Shown piece by piece: positions 42,695-51,431 of a DNA stretch of 64,000 nucleotides (position 1 is the first letter of the stretch; each line of letters starts with the position of its first letter). A model generated the notes under the pieces. That model did not search any database. It saw only the letters and a program-made list of their open reading frames with translations, and was not told where the DNA came from. The position numbers and the translations under genes are program-made. This DNA is from Micromonospora tulbaghiae. GTDB lineage: Bacteria > Actinomycetota > Actinomycetes > Mycobacteriales > Micromonosporaceae. The DNA lies in contig NZ_FMCQ01000007.1 in assembly GCF_900091605.1 (NCBI RefSeq), forward strand, positions 246,860 to 310,859, given 5' to 3'.

Positions 42695-42701
42695 CGAGGG
42701 A

Positions 42702-44147
42702 GTGGCCGTGCCGACGACGTTCCCGCTGGCCCCCGGCCAGCAGATGATGTGGGAGTTCATGACCGCGCTCGACCCGGCTCACCCCGGCGCGTCGAGGCTC
42801 GTCGTGGTGGAGTTCCGCCGGTTGCGGGGCACCCTGCGGGTCGACGTGCTGCGACAGGCGATGCAGGACGTGGTGGACCGGCACGACGCGCTGCGGATGC
42901 GGTTCGACCGCATCGGCGTGGAGCCCGAGGTGCAGATCCTGCCGCACGTCGAGTCGCCGCTGGAGTACGTCGACCTGTCCGGCCTGCCGCCGGCCGAGCA
43001 GCAGGCCCGCGTCGAGCGGATCGCGTACGCGCACCGCAACGACGAGTTCGACCCCGGCCGGGCGCCGCTGTGGCGGGCCGCCCTGGTCCGGCTCTCCGAG
43101 ACCGAGCACGTGCTCGCGCTCTGCTTCTTCCACATGGTCTCCGACGGCTGGTCGTGCCGCGTCGTGGTGGAGGACCTGTGCCACGCGTACGCGGCCCGGC
43201 TCGGCGCGGCCGATCCGCAGCCGCCGCTGGGCGTGGACCCCACCGCGCTCGCCGCGCTCCAGGAGGCGGAGCAGGCCGGCAACGGCGTCGACGCCGCCGC
43301 CCGGGCCGCGTACTGGCGGGACCGGCTGCGGCCGGTGGAGCCGTACCAGCTCTTCCCGGCGTCGCCACCGGCGCCGGACGTCGCGCTCAGCGCCGAGGTG
43401 GCCACCCGCTTCGCGTTCCCGCCCGAGATCACCGCCCGGCTGCGCCCGGCCGCCCGGCGGGCCCGCACCAGCCCGTACGTGCTGCTGCTCGCCGCGTACC
43501 TGGTGCTGCTGTCGCAGCGGGCCGGTCGGTCCCGGGTGGTGCTGGGCACCACCACACTCGGCCGGGAGAGCCCGCTGTCCCGGCAGCTCGTCGGTCAGTT
43601 CACCAACAACGTCTACCTGCCGGTCGACGTCGCGCCGGACGCGCCGATGAGCGCTGTGGTCGGCGTCGCGCACGCCTCGCTGGCCGAGGCCGTCGCGCAC
43701 GCCACCGCGTTCCACCGGCTGGCCCGGGCGGTGCGTCCCGACTTCGCGGCGATCCGCCCCTGGCCGGACAACCACCTGTTCGACGCCTGGTTCCAGTCCG
43801 CCGCGTCGGCGTCGCCGGTGCTGCACTGCCCGGAGCTGCGGGTGGAGCCGGTCGACATCACCGCCCGGCCCGCGCCCGGCACGCCGCCGCCGGTGGTCGC
43901 CGCCGACGTGCCGCCCGAGTGCCTGCCCGCCTGGGTCAAGCGGGGCTCACCGATCGTCGTGGTGGACGACGACCGGGCCGGCGGCGTGGTGATCCGCAAC
44001 CGGGGCGTCTTCGGCGACGACCTGGTACGCGGGCTGATCGACGACTACGTCGCGGTGGTCTCGGCGCTCGTCACCGACCCGGGCACCACCCCGGAAGGGG
44101 TACGCCTTCCTGACGGTGCGTGCTTCCTCGACCACGCGATCGGGTAG
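42702..44147 (+). CDS. Free-standing NRPS condensation domain
   Basis: 481-residue condensation-domain protein. The N-terminal lobe begins FPLAPGQQMMWEFM. The catalytic motif reads FFHMVSDGWS, keeping the second His and the DG of HHxxxDG but with Phe for the first His. The solvent channel motifs RDRL, GTTTLGRES and VGQFTNNVYLPVD are present. It should join an acyl or aminoacyl thioester to an amine or hydroxyl on a partner. The two carriers encoded on the other strand are natural donors. GTG 42702 with GAGGGAG is 7 nt after the glycosyltransferase stop. Confidence 0.88.
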   Translation: MAVPTTFPLAPGQQMMWEFMTALDPAHPGASRLVVVEFRRLRGTLRVDVLRQAMQDVVDRHDALRMRFDRIGVEPEVQILPHVESPLEYVDLSGLPPAEQQARVERIAYAHRNDEFDPGRAPLWRAALVRLSETEHVLALCFFHMVSDGWSCRVVVEDLCHAYAARLGAADPQPPLGVDPTALAALQEAEQAGNGVDAAARAAYWRDRLRPVEPYQLFPASPPAPDVALSAEVATRFAFPPEITARLRPAARRARTSPYVLLLAAYLVLLSQRAGRSRVVLGTTTLGRESPLSRQLVGQFTNNVYLPVDVAPDAPMSAVVGVAHASLAEAVAHATAFHRLARAVRPDFAAIRPWPDNHLFDAWFQSAASASPVLHCPELRVEPVDITARPAPGTPPPVVAADVPPECLPAWVKRGSPIVVVDDDRAGGVVIRNRGVFGDDLVRGLIDDYVAVVSALVTDPGTTPEGVRLPDGACFLDHAIG

Positions 44148-44185
44148 GAGATCCGACGGACCGCTCGGAGAGAGGTACGACGACC

Positions 44186-45421
44186 ATGACGGACACCTCG
44201 ACGAACCAGCACACGACGGAGCAGCAAGCGCCGCCGGTGCCACGCTCGGCCGTACGGGCCCGCTGGTCGGTGGCGCTGCTCTTCGTCATCATGGGCCTGG
44301 CCATCGGCGGGTGGTCGGCCCGCGTGCCGGAGGTGCGGGACGCGGTAGGCGTCGGCAACACCGGCTGGGGCCTGGCCAACATCGCCACGAACGCCGGGGA
44401 GCTGGTCTCCCTGGTCGTGGTGGCGGTGCTGATCAGTCGGATCAACACCCGCCGGCTGGCGCTGGCCGGGGCCGCGCTGATCCTGGTCAATGCGCCGCTG
44501 CTGGCCGCGTCCACCACAGTGGTGGCGCTGGTCGGCGGGCTCGCGGTCTGGGGCTTCGCGGCGAACCTGCTGGCCACGCCGATGAACGCCCAGTCGGTCG
44601 AGGTGCAGAAGCGCTACGGGCGGCCCATCCTGTCCACGTTCCACGCCGGCTTCAGCATCGGCATGCTGGCCGGCGGCCTCTGCGGCACCGGCGCCGCGGC
44701 GATCGGGATGTCCCCGTCGGCGCAGATGGCCGTCACCAGCGTCCTGCTGGGCGCGCTGCTGGTCGGCACGCACCGCTGGCTGCCTGACACGCCCCGGCAG
44801 GAGACGAAGGACGGCGAGGACCGGCGGCGGCTGCGTGACCGGTTCACCCCGCAGCTGCTGCTGCTCGCGGTGATCGCCTTCCTCGCCTCGTTCGTCGAGA
44901 TGGCCGGCGCACAGTGGAGCGCGCTGTACGCGACCGAGGTGGCCGGCGCCGCCGCGGTGCTGGCCGCGGCCACGTACACCTGCCTGTCGCTGGCGGCGAC
45001 CGTCGCCCGGCTGTTCGGCGACCGGCTGGCCGGCCGGTTCGGGCGGATCCGCTTCGTCCGGCTGTCGGCGCTCGTCGCCACCGCCGGCGTGGCGCTGCCG
45101 GTGGCGTACCCCCATCCGGCCGCGGTGATGGCCGGCTTCGGACTGCTCGGCTTCGGCCTGGCGTGCGTGACCCCGACGGTGCTCGGCTTCGCCGGCGAGC
45201 AGCCCGGCCTCACCTCGGGTGAGGGCGTCTCGGTGGTGGCGATGGGCCAGTGGCCGGGCGCGTTGCTGGCGGCGCCGGTGATCGGCCTGCTCGCCGGCGC
45301 GCTGGACCTGCGCAGCGCGTTCGTGGTGGTGGCCGTGATGGCGCTCGCCGTGGTGGCGTTGATCGGGCGGGTCCGGGCGACGGCGTTGCCCGGCGAGAGC
45401 CCGGTCCCGCCCCGGCCGTGA
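44186..45421 (+). CDS. MFS exporter
   Basis: 411-residue major facilitator with about twelve membrane segments, beginning after a hydrophilic Thr/Gln-rich N-terminus of about 30 residues. The A-motif-like loop RINTRRLA and the second-half GDRLAGRFGRIRFVRLS fit the family. It is the last plus-strand gene of the cluster and the natural exporter or self-resistance pump for its product. ATG 44186 with GGAGAGAGG is chosen over the earlier frame opening at 44120, which overlaps the condensation gene. Ends at a strong terminator. Confidence 0.88.
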   Translation: MTDTSTNQHTTEQQAPPVPRSAVRARWSVALLFVIMGLAIGGWSARVPEVRDAVGVGNTGWGLANIATNAGELVSLVVVAVLISRINTRRLALAGAALILVNAPLLAASTTVVALVGGLAVWGFAANLLATPMNAQSVEVQKRYGRPILSTFHAGFSIGMLAGGLCGTGAAAIGMSPSAQMAVTSVLLGALLVGTHRWLPDTPRQETKDGEDRRRLRDRFTPQLLLLAVIAFLASFVEMAGAQWSALYATEVAGAAAVLAAATYTCLSLAATVARLFGDRLAGRFGRIRFVRLSALVATAGVALPVAYPHPAAVMAGFGLLGFGLACVTPTVLGFAGEQPGLTSGEGVSVVAMGQWPGALLAAPVIGLLAGALDLRSAFVVVAVMALAVVALIGRVRATALPGESPVPPRP

Positions 45422-45434
45422 CGGCCGGGGCGGG
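45406..45434. terminator. Bidirectional terminator at the cluster/nrdB boundary
   Basis: A perfect 13-bp stem (45406-45418 with 45422-45434, arm CCCGCCCCGGCCG) whose 3-nt loop is the TGA of the MFS gene. It serves the convergent nrdB transcript too and marks the right edge of the biosynthetic cluster. Confidence 0.75.
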
Positions 45435-45442
45435 GGCGGCGG

Positions 45443-46471
45443 TCAGAAGTCGTCGTCGAAGGTGACCGAGCCGGTCACGCCGACCTGGTACGCCGACACC
45501 CGGCGCTCGAAGAAGTTGGACAGTTCCTGCACGTCCTGCAACTCCATGAACGCGAACGGGTTGCCGCTGCCGTACATCGGCGCGATGCCGAGCACGGCGA
45601 GGCGCCGGTCGGCCACGTGCTGGAGGTACTCGCGCATGTCGGCCAGCGACATCCCGGGCACGCCCTGACCGAGCAGGTCCTCGGCGAAGCTCACCTCGCA
45701 CTCCACCGCCTCGGCCAGCATCTCCCGGACCTGCTGCTCCATCTCGCCGTCGAACAGGTCCGGCTCCTCGGCGCGTACGGTCTCCACCACGTCGAAGGCG
45801 AACGCCATGTGCATCGACTCGTCCCGGAACACCCAGTTGGTGCCGGAGGCCAGCCCGTTGAGCAGCCCCCGGGACCGCAGGAAGTAGACGTAGGCGAACG
45901 CGCCGTAGAAGAACAGACCCTCGATGCAGGCGGCGAAGCAGATCAGATTGAGCAGGAACGCCCGCCGGTCGTCGCGGGTCCGCAGTTCCCGCAGCTCGAA
46001 GATCGAGTCGATCCACCGGAAGCAGAACTCGGCCTTGCGGGCGATCGACGGGATGTTCTCCACCGCGGCGAACGCGGCGAACCGTTCCTTCTCGTCCGGC
46101 ACGTACGTGTCCAGCAGGTTCAGGTAGAACTGGACGTGCACCGCCTCCTCGAACAGCTGCCGGGACAGGTAGAGCCGGCCCTCGGGGGAGTTGACGTGCT
46201 GGTAGAGGTTGAGCACGAGGTTGTTGGCGACGATGGTGTCGCCGGTGGCGAAGAACGCCACCAGCCGCGACACCAGGTGCCGTTCGGCGGGGGACAGCTT
46301 CGCCAGGTCGGCGAGGTCTCCGTGCAGGTCGACCTCCTCGACCGTCCAGGTGTTCTTGATGGCGTCCTTGAACCGGTCGAAGAAGCGCGGGTAGCGCATC
46401 GGCCGCAGGGTCAGGTCCATGCCGGGGTCGAGCAGCATGTGCCGGGTCGGCGCGGTGGTGGTCACTGGCAT
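45443..46471 (-). CDS. nrdB: Ribonucleotide reductase class I small subunit NrdB
   Basis: 342-residue di-iron radical subunit. Metal ligands are visible in FEEAVHVQFYLNLL (Glu, His and, four residues on, the radical Tyr as in E. coli E115/H118/Y122) and in DESMHMAF. The Tyr argues against the Phe-containing class Ic type. The C-terminus SVTFDDDF is the acidic tail that binds NrdA. Its ATG overlaps the nrdA stop by 10 nt, so the two subunits are coupled. Confidence 0.95.
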   Translation of the reverse strand: MPVTTTAPTRHMLLDPGMDLTLRPMRYPRFFDRFKDAIKNTWTVEEVDLHGDLADLAKLSPAERHLVSRLVAFFATGDTIVANNLVLNLYQHVNSPEGRLYLSRQLFEEAVHVQFYLNLLDTYVPDEKERFAAFAAVENIPSIARKAEFCFRWIDSIFELRELRTRDDRRAFLLNLICFAACIEGLFFYGAFAYVYFLRSRGLLNGLASGTNWVFRDESMHMAFAFDVVETVRAEEPDLFDGEMEQQVREMLAEAVECEVSFAEDLLGQGVPGMSLADMREYLQHVADRRLAVLGIAPMYGSGNPFAFMELQDVQELSNFFERRVSAYQVGVTGSVTFDDDF

Positions 46472-48858
46472 GCCTCGCAGCTCTCGGGGTTCTCCAGGGA
46501 ACAGGCCAGCGCCTCGTCGTCACTCACGGCGGAGACCACGCCGGAGACCGGGGCGAGCACCGGGGCGACGGTGGCCTGCTGGATACGGGTGGCGGGACGG
46601 GATCGCAGGTAGTAGGTGGTCTTCAGCCCGGCCTTCCAGGCGTACAGGTACATCGAGGAGAGCTTGCCGATGGTCGGCGCGCTCAGGAACAGGTTCAGCG
46701 ACTGGGACTGGTCGACGAAGGGCGCCCGCGCGGCGGCCAGGTCGATCAGCGCCCGCTGCGGCAGCTCCCAGGCGGTGCGGAACAGCTCCCGCACCGGCGC
46801 GGGCAGCTCGGTGATGTCCTGCACCGAGCCCTCGGCCCGCTTGATCCGGTCGCGGACCTGCGGCGTCCACAGCCCGCGGGCCTTCAGCTCCCGCACCAGG
46901 TACGTGTTGACCTGGAGGAACTCCCCGGACATGGTCTCGCGCTTGAACAGGTTGGACACCTGCGGCTCGACGCACTCGTAGCAGCCGGCGATGGACGCGA
47001 TGGTGGCGGTCGGCGCGATCGCCACCAGCAGCGAGTTGCGCAGCCCGTGCGCGGCGATCCGCTCGCGCAGCGCCGCCCACCGCTGCGTCTGCGCCGGCTC
47101 CGCGCCCCACAGGTCCGGGTGCAGGTCACCCTTGGCGGCCCGGGTCTGCGGGTACGCCGGATGTGGACCGAACTGCTCGGCCAGCCCGGCGGAGGTCTCC
47201 AGCGCGGTCAGCAGGATCTCCTCCTGCACCCGGGTGGACAGCTCCTTGGCCTGCGCCGAGTCGAACGGCAGGCGCAGCGTGAAGAACGCGTCCTGCAACC
47301 CCATCAGGCCGAGCCCGACCGGCCGCCAGCGCGGGTTCGACGCCGCCGCCTGCGCCGCCGGGTAGTAGTTGATGTCGATCACCCGGTCGAGGAAGACCAC
47401 AGCCGTGCGCACGGTGGCCCGCAGCCGCTCCCAGTCCACGCCGTCGGCGGTGACGTGGGCGCCGAGGTTCACCGAGCCGAGGTTGCACACGGCGGTCTCG
47501 GCGTCGTCGTTCACCTCCAGGATCTCGGTGCACAGGTTGGACAGGTGGATGACGTTGCCCGGCTCGCCGGTCTGGTTGGACAGCCGGTTGGCGGCGTCCT
47601 TGAACGTCATCCAGCCGTTGCCGGTCTGCGCGAGCGTGCGCATCATCCGCCCGTACAGGTTCCGGGCCTTCACCGTGCGCACCGCGTTCTTCTCGGCCGC
47701 CCGGTACGCGGCGTCGAACGCCTCGCCGTACAGGTCGGGCAGCTCCGGGGCGTCCGACGGGTCGACCAGCGACCACTCGCCGTCGGCCTCGACCCGGCGC
47801 ATGAACTCGTCCGGGATCCAGTTGGCCAGGTTGAGGTTGTGCGTACGCCGCGACTCCTCGCCGGTGTTGTCCCGCAGCTCCAGGAACTCCTCCACGTCCG
47901 GGTGCCACGGCTCCAGGTAGACGCAGGCCGCGCCCTTGCGCCGGCCGCCCTGGTTGACCGCGGCCACCCCGGCGTCGAGTGTCTTGAGGAACGGCACGAT
48001 GCCGTTGGACCGCCCGTTGGTGCCCCGGATCAGCGCGCCCCGGCCGCGCACCCGCGACCAGGAGATGCCGATGCCGCCGGAGAACTTCGACAGCTTCGCC
48101 ACCTGGTGGTACCGCTCGTAGATCGAGTCCAGCTCGTCGCGCGGCGAGTCGACCAGGAAGCACGACGACATCTGGGTGTGCCGGGTGCCGGAGTTGAACA
48201 GCGTGGGGGAGCTGGGCAGGTAGGCCAGGGCGGACATCAGCCGGTAGAAGCCGACCGCCTCGCCCGGGGTGCGGGACAGCCCGCACGCCACCCGCAGCAG
48301 CCAGTACTGCGGCGTCTCCACCACCAGCCGCGACTGCGGGTGCCGCAGCAGGTAGCGGTCGGCGACGGTACGCAGTCCGAAGTACTCGAACCGCAGGTCG
48401 CCGTCCGGGTCCACGGCGTCGTCGAGCTTGCGGGCGTGCCGGGCCACGAACGCGGCCGTCTCGTCGCCGATCAGCCCCAGCCCGTGCGCGTACGCGATCG
48501 ACTGGCTGAAGCTCGCCACGCCCTGGCCGCGGACCTCCTTGTCCACGTACGCGGCGAGCAGCCGCGCCGCCAGCTTCGAGTACTGCGGCTCCTCGCCGAT
48601 CAGCTCCGCCGCGGTCTGGATCGACAAGCGGTCCAGCTCGGCGGTGGTCGCCCCGTCGTAGAGCCCGCTTATCGTCTTGGTGGCCACCCGCAGCGGGTCC
48701 ACCTCGTCCAGGTCGGCGACCCAGCGCTCGACCGCCCGGACGATCTTGTTGACGTCCACCGGCTCGGTGTCGCCGTCCCGCTTGCGTACCCGCATCGCCG
48801 GCCGGCGGGTCTCGGACCCGCCGGTCCCGGACGGGGGACTCTCCTGTACGACAGTCAT
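46462..48858 (-). CDS. nrdA: Ribonucleotide reductase class I large subunit NrdA
   Basis: 798-residue catalytic subunit. An ATP-cone (about 20-110, RVRKRDGDTEPVDVNKIVRAV) is followed by the ten-stranded barrel with QMSSCF (redox Cys), SNLCTEI (Asn, thiyl Cys, Glu), CNLGSVNLG, PTATIASIAGCYECVEP and the C-terminal redox pair CEACQ. In Streptomyces, class I nrdAB is the B12-independent backup to B12-dependent NrdJ; the cobalamin riboswitch here implies the same. GAGGAGAGG precedes ATG 48858, and the 5' UTR carries the riboswitch and NrdR-like boxes. Confidence 0.96.
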   Translation of the reverse strand: MTVVQESPPSGTGGSETRRPAMRVRKRDGDTEPVDVNKIVRAVERWVADLDEVDPLRVATKTISGLYDGATTAELDRLSIQTAAELIGEEPQYSKLAARLLAAYVDKEVRGQGVASFSQSIAYAHGLGLIGDETAAFVARHARKLDDAVDPDGDLRFEYFGLRTVADRYLLRHPQSRLVVETPQYWLLRVACGLSRTPGEAVGFYRLMSALAYLPSSPTLFNSGTRHTQMSSCFLVDSPRDELDSIYERYHQVAKLSKFSGGIGISWSRVRGRGALIRGTNGRSNGIVPFLKTLDAGVAAVNQGGRRKGAACVYLEPWHPDVEEFLELRDNTGEESRRTHNLNLANWIPDEFMRRVEADGEWSLVDPSDAPELPDLYGEAFDAAYRAAEKNAVRTVKARNLYGRMMRTLAQTGNGWMTFKDAANRLSNQTGEPGNVIHLSNLCTEILEVNDDAETAVCNLGSVNLGAHVTADGVDWERLRATVRTAVVFLDRVIDINYYPAAQAAASNPRWRPVGLGLMGLQDAFFTLRLPFDSAQAKELSTRVQEEILLTALETSAGLAEQFGPHPAYPQTRAAKGDLHPDLWGAEPAQTQRWAALRERIAAHGLRNSLLVAIAPTATIASIAGCYECVEPQVSNLFKRETMSGEFLQVNTYLVRELKARGLWTPQVRDRIKRAEGSVQDITELPAPVRELFRTAWELPQRALIDLAAARAPFVDQSQSLNLFLSAPTIGKLSSMYLYAWKAGLKTTYYLRSRPATRIQQATVAPVLAPVSGVVSAVSDDEALACSLENPESCEACQ

Positions 48859-48987
48859 GACCTCTCCTCGCTGTCACCGTCTGGAGACGGCGGGAGACGC
48901 CAACGGGCACGGCACGGCCGGCCCGGCTGCTGGCGTCGGTCGTCCCGCGCGACCTCCGACCGCCGTACGCGGAGGCGCACGGCGCGC

Positions 48988-49138
48988 TGGCAGGTCTTCG
49001 GACTCGCGGGCCCGACCGGGGTCGCCGGTCGCCTACTGGCCGTCGCTTCCCAGGCCGGTGGCCCAGTGCTGTTGACGGCTGTCGTTCCCACTCACCGCTG
49101 CGGGGCAGTCCCGGACTTCCACCGGGTTCCCTCTTGCC
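48988..49138 (-). promoter_or_regulatory. Cobalamin riboswitch of nrdAB
   Basis: On the minus strand the segment contains, in order, AGAGGGAACCCGGTGGAAGT, the core GGACTGCCCCGCAGCGGTGA, and the closing B12 box GAGTCCGAAGACCTGCC. These are the conserved cobalamin-aptamer elements in their correct order. It ends about 130 nt before the nrdA start. Binding of B12 should shut nrdAB off so that the B12-dependent reductase takes over. No separate terminator was identified, so a translational switch is possible. Confidence 0.92.
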
Positions 49139-49179
49139 TCGGCCTCGCCCCGGAGGGCTCGGCCGAACCAGCTGCGGCA

Positions 49180-49227
49180 CCACCATATATGGCGGTGAGG
49201 GCGGTTGGGCAACACCAGATGTCGTGT
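49180..49227 (-). promoter_or_regulatory. Tandem NrdR-like boxes ahead of nrdAB
   Basis: Two sites fit the NrdR consensus acaCwAtATaTwGtgt: 49180-49195 (CCACCATATATGGCGG, 11 of 16) and 49212-49227 (ACACCAGATGTCGTGT, 12 of 16). Their centres are 32 bp apart, three helical turns, the usual NrdR spacing. They lie upstream of the riboswitch on the nrdA side and probably overlap its promoter. Confidence 0.65.
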
Positions 49228-49307
49228 CGGGCGTGTCGCATGGATCTCACTGTCCACAGTGCCCACCCCCGATGCCGGCGCTCGCCGCCGGGCGCGATAC
49301 TCGACGT

Positions 49308-50123
49308 ATGGGGAATACCGGACGCCGCTGGGCGTGGGTGGCGGTCCTGCTCGTCGGCGTCGGGCTTCACCTGCTGGTGCTGGAGACACTGGCCGGCACC
49401 GGGACCGTCACGTTCGTTCCGGCGCTGATCCTGCTCGGCGCGTGCGTTGCGCCCGCCGCGTTCCTGGCCTTCGCCCAGGGGCGCCCGGCCCGCCGCCCGG
49501 TCCCCGGCTCCGTCGTCGGCGTCGCCGCGCTCCTCGGCGGCGTGATCGGCGTGGTCGCCGCCGGCTGGCTGGAGTACGGCACGCTGCACCGCCTCGACGT
49601 CCTGCCGATGGCGCTCGTCGGCCTCGCGGAGGAGACCGCCAAGCTGATCGTGCCGGCCGGCATCCTGCTGCTGTGGCGGCGGCACCCGTCCCCGGCGCAA
49701 GGGCTGGTGATCGGCGTGGCCTCCGGCGCCGGGTTCGCCGCGCTGGAGACCATGGGCTACGCGTTCACCGCGTTCGTCGGGTCGCAGGGCAGCCTCGGCG
49801 CGGTCGAGCAGACGCTGCTCGTACGCGGCCTCACCGCGCCCGCCGCGCACCTGGCCTGGACAGGGCTGACCGCCGGCGCGTTGTTCACGTTCGCCGCCGC
49901 GCCCGGCGGCCGGAAGCTGGCGGCGTTCCTGCTCACCTTCGCCGCCGCCGTCACGCTGCACACCTGCTGGGACACGTTCGGCACCCAGCCCGCGTACCTG
50001 TTCATCGGCGGCGTGTCACTCGGCTGGGTGCTGCTGCGCCTGCACCTGGACCGCGAGCCGCCGGCCGCGTCCGGGACGCCGGCCGCGCCGGCGCCCCGGG
50101 AGCCCGCGGCCCACCCCCGCTGA
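49308..50123 (+). CDS. PrsW-family intramembrane metalloprotease
   Basis: 271-residue protein with about eight membrane segments. Conserved PrsW (CPBP-like) residues are seen in GLAEETAKL (Glu-Glu), GFAALETMGYAF (Glu), APAAHLAWT (His) and LHTCWDTF (His). It would cut a membrane substrate such as an anti-sigma factor; the target is unknown. There is no ribosome-binding site before ATG 49308, and a -10-like GATACT lies at 49296-49301, 6 nt before the A of ATG, which points to a leaderless message. Confidence 0.85.
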   Translation: MGNTGRRWAWVAVLLVGVGLHLLVLETLAGTGTVTFVPALILLGACVAPAAFLAFAQGRPARRPVPGSVVGVAALLGGVIGVVAAGWLEYGTLHRLDVLPMALVGLAEETAKLIVPAGILLLWRRHPSPAQGLVIGVASGAGFAALETMGYAFTAFVGSQGSLGAVEQTLLVRGLTAPAAHLAWTGLTAGALFTFAAAPGGRKLAAFLLTFAAAVTLHTCWDTFGTQPAYLFIGGVSLGWVLLRLHLDREPPAASGTPAAPAPREPAAHPR

Positions 50124-50144
50124 GCCGGGACGCCTGGCCGCCCG

Positions 50145-50768
50145 TCAGCCGGCGGCCAGCCGGACGCCGAGCGCGACGAAGGCGACCGCGCAGAGCCGGT
50201 CGACGCGCCGTGACCAGCGGCTGTCGCCCCACCGGCCGGCGAACCGCCCGGCGCCCACCCCGAGCGCCAGGTCCACGGTGAGCTGCACCGCGACGAACAG
50301 CGCGCCGAGCAGCACCAGCTGCGCCGCCACCGGGCCCGCCTCGGGCCGGACGAACTGCGGCAGGAACGCCACGCTGAACAGGATCATCTTCGGGTTGAGC
50401 AGGTTCGTCAGCAGCCCGCGCCGGAACGCCCGCCCGGCGCCGCCGTCCGGCCGGTCCGCCGGGGCGCCGGGCCGGCCCGTGCCGCGCAGCGCCCGCAGAC
50501 CCAGCACGATCAGGTACGCCGCACCCGCCCACCGGATCGCGGTGAACAGCACCGGGGACGCGGCGATCACCGTGGCGAGCCCGGCCACCACGGCGGCGAC
50601 GTGCACCGCCTCCCCGGCGGCGACCCCGAGCGCGGCCACCGCGCCGGCCCGTGGGCCGTACCGGGTGGCGTTGGCCAGCACGAACATCATGTCCGGACCC
50701 GGGGTGAGCATGAGCACCACGATCGCGGCGAGGTAACCGGCGAGCGTGGCCGCCGACAGTCCGAGCAC
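50145..50768 (-). CDS. LysE/RhtB-family exporter
   Basis: 207-residue transporter with about six membrane segments. The family start reads LTPGPDMMFVLANA, with RRGLLTNLLNPKMILFSVAFLPQFV in the middle loop. LysE-family members export amino acids or related metabolites. GTG 50768 lies 3 nt after the thioesterase stop, so the two form an operon, apparently under the second cobalamin riboswitch. The substrate is unknown. Confidence 0.88.
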   Translation of the reverse strand: MLGLSAATLAGYLAAIVVLMLTPGPDMMFVLANATRYGPRAGAVAALGVAAGEAVHVAAVVAGLATVIAASPVLFTAIRWAGAAYLIVLGLRALRGTGRPGAPADRPDGGAGRAFRRGLLTNLLNPKMILFSVAFLPQFVRPEAGPVAAQLVLLGALFVAVQLTVDLALGVGAGRFAGRWGDSRWSRRVDRLCAVAFVALGVRLAAG

Positions 50769-50771
50769 CGG

Positions 50772-51284
50772 TCAGCCCTCCCCGGCGCCGTCGAGCAGCG
50801 CCCGGCGCAGCGCCAGCCGGTGTTCGCGCCGGATCTGCGCCTCCCGGTAGCGCCGCCGGTCACCGTCGGTCTCGGCGTGCAGCGGCGGCACCGGCCGGGG
50901 CTGGCCGTCGTCGTCCACCGCGACCATCACCAGGTGCGCGGTGGCCACGTCCACCGGCGGCACCGCGCGGTCCCACCGGTCCGCGCTGACCTTCACCGCC
51001 ACCTCCATCGAGCTGCGGCCGGCCCAGGTGATCCGGGCGTCCACGTGGACCACGTCCCCGACGCGTACCGCGCGCAGGAACGCGGTCTCGTCGATGGCGG
51101 CGGTGACGGCCGGCCCGTCGGAGTGGCGGGCGGCGACCACCCCGGCGACCGAATCGATCAGGTTGAGGATCCGCCCGCCGTGGACCGTGCCCATCAGGTT
51201 GGTGTGGTGCTGGTCCATGATCTGCGACAGGGTCAGGTGCGAGGCCGACGGTGGTCGGCCGGTGAGCGTGATGGTGTCGGGCAC
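50772..51284 (-). CDS. Acyl-CoA thioesterase (YciA/hotdog type)
   Basis: 170-residue single hotdog-domain thioesterase. MGTVHGGRILNLIDSVAGVVAARH contains the catalytic HGG..D region, and VTAAIDETAFLRAVRVGDVVHVDARITWAG is typical for the acyl-CoA hydrolase family. The start is taken as GTG 51284; the frame extends to GTG 51347. It lies about 150 nt downstream of the second cobalamin riboswitch on the same strand, an unusual placing for a thioesterase. Confidence 0.87.
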   Translation of the reverse strand: MPDTITLTGRPPSASHLTLSQIMDQHHTNLMGTVHGGRILNLIDSVAGVVAARHSDGPAVTAAIDETAFLRAVRVGDVVHVDARITWAGRSSMEVAVKVSADRWDRAVPPVDVATAHLVMVAVDDDGQPRPVPPLHAETDGDRRRYREAQIRREHRLALRRALLDGAGEG

Positions 51285-51431
51285 TGTGCGGTTCCGTCCT
51301 CGCAGAAGCGGACCGCCGACCGGCCGGGGTGTGCACGTCGAGGGCACGCCGACGGCGCACCGTGCGGCGTGTCACCCGCCCGACCCACCCGCGAGGTCGA
51401 CGGCGGCGCGCACCGGTGGTACGCGCGACGC

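Noticed and set aside
26481..45421. Cluster considered as a classic 2-deoxystreptamine aminoglycoside locus
   Set aside because: No 2-deoxy-scyllo-inosose synthase, no paromamine-type glycosyltransferase and no 16S rRNA methylase are present; inositol-1-phosphate synthase points to the inosamine branch.
47126..49186. 686-residue minus-strand frame overlapping nrdA in another phase
   Set aside because: It runs through nrdA out of frame and through the riboswitch; no recognisable domain.
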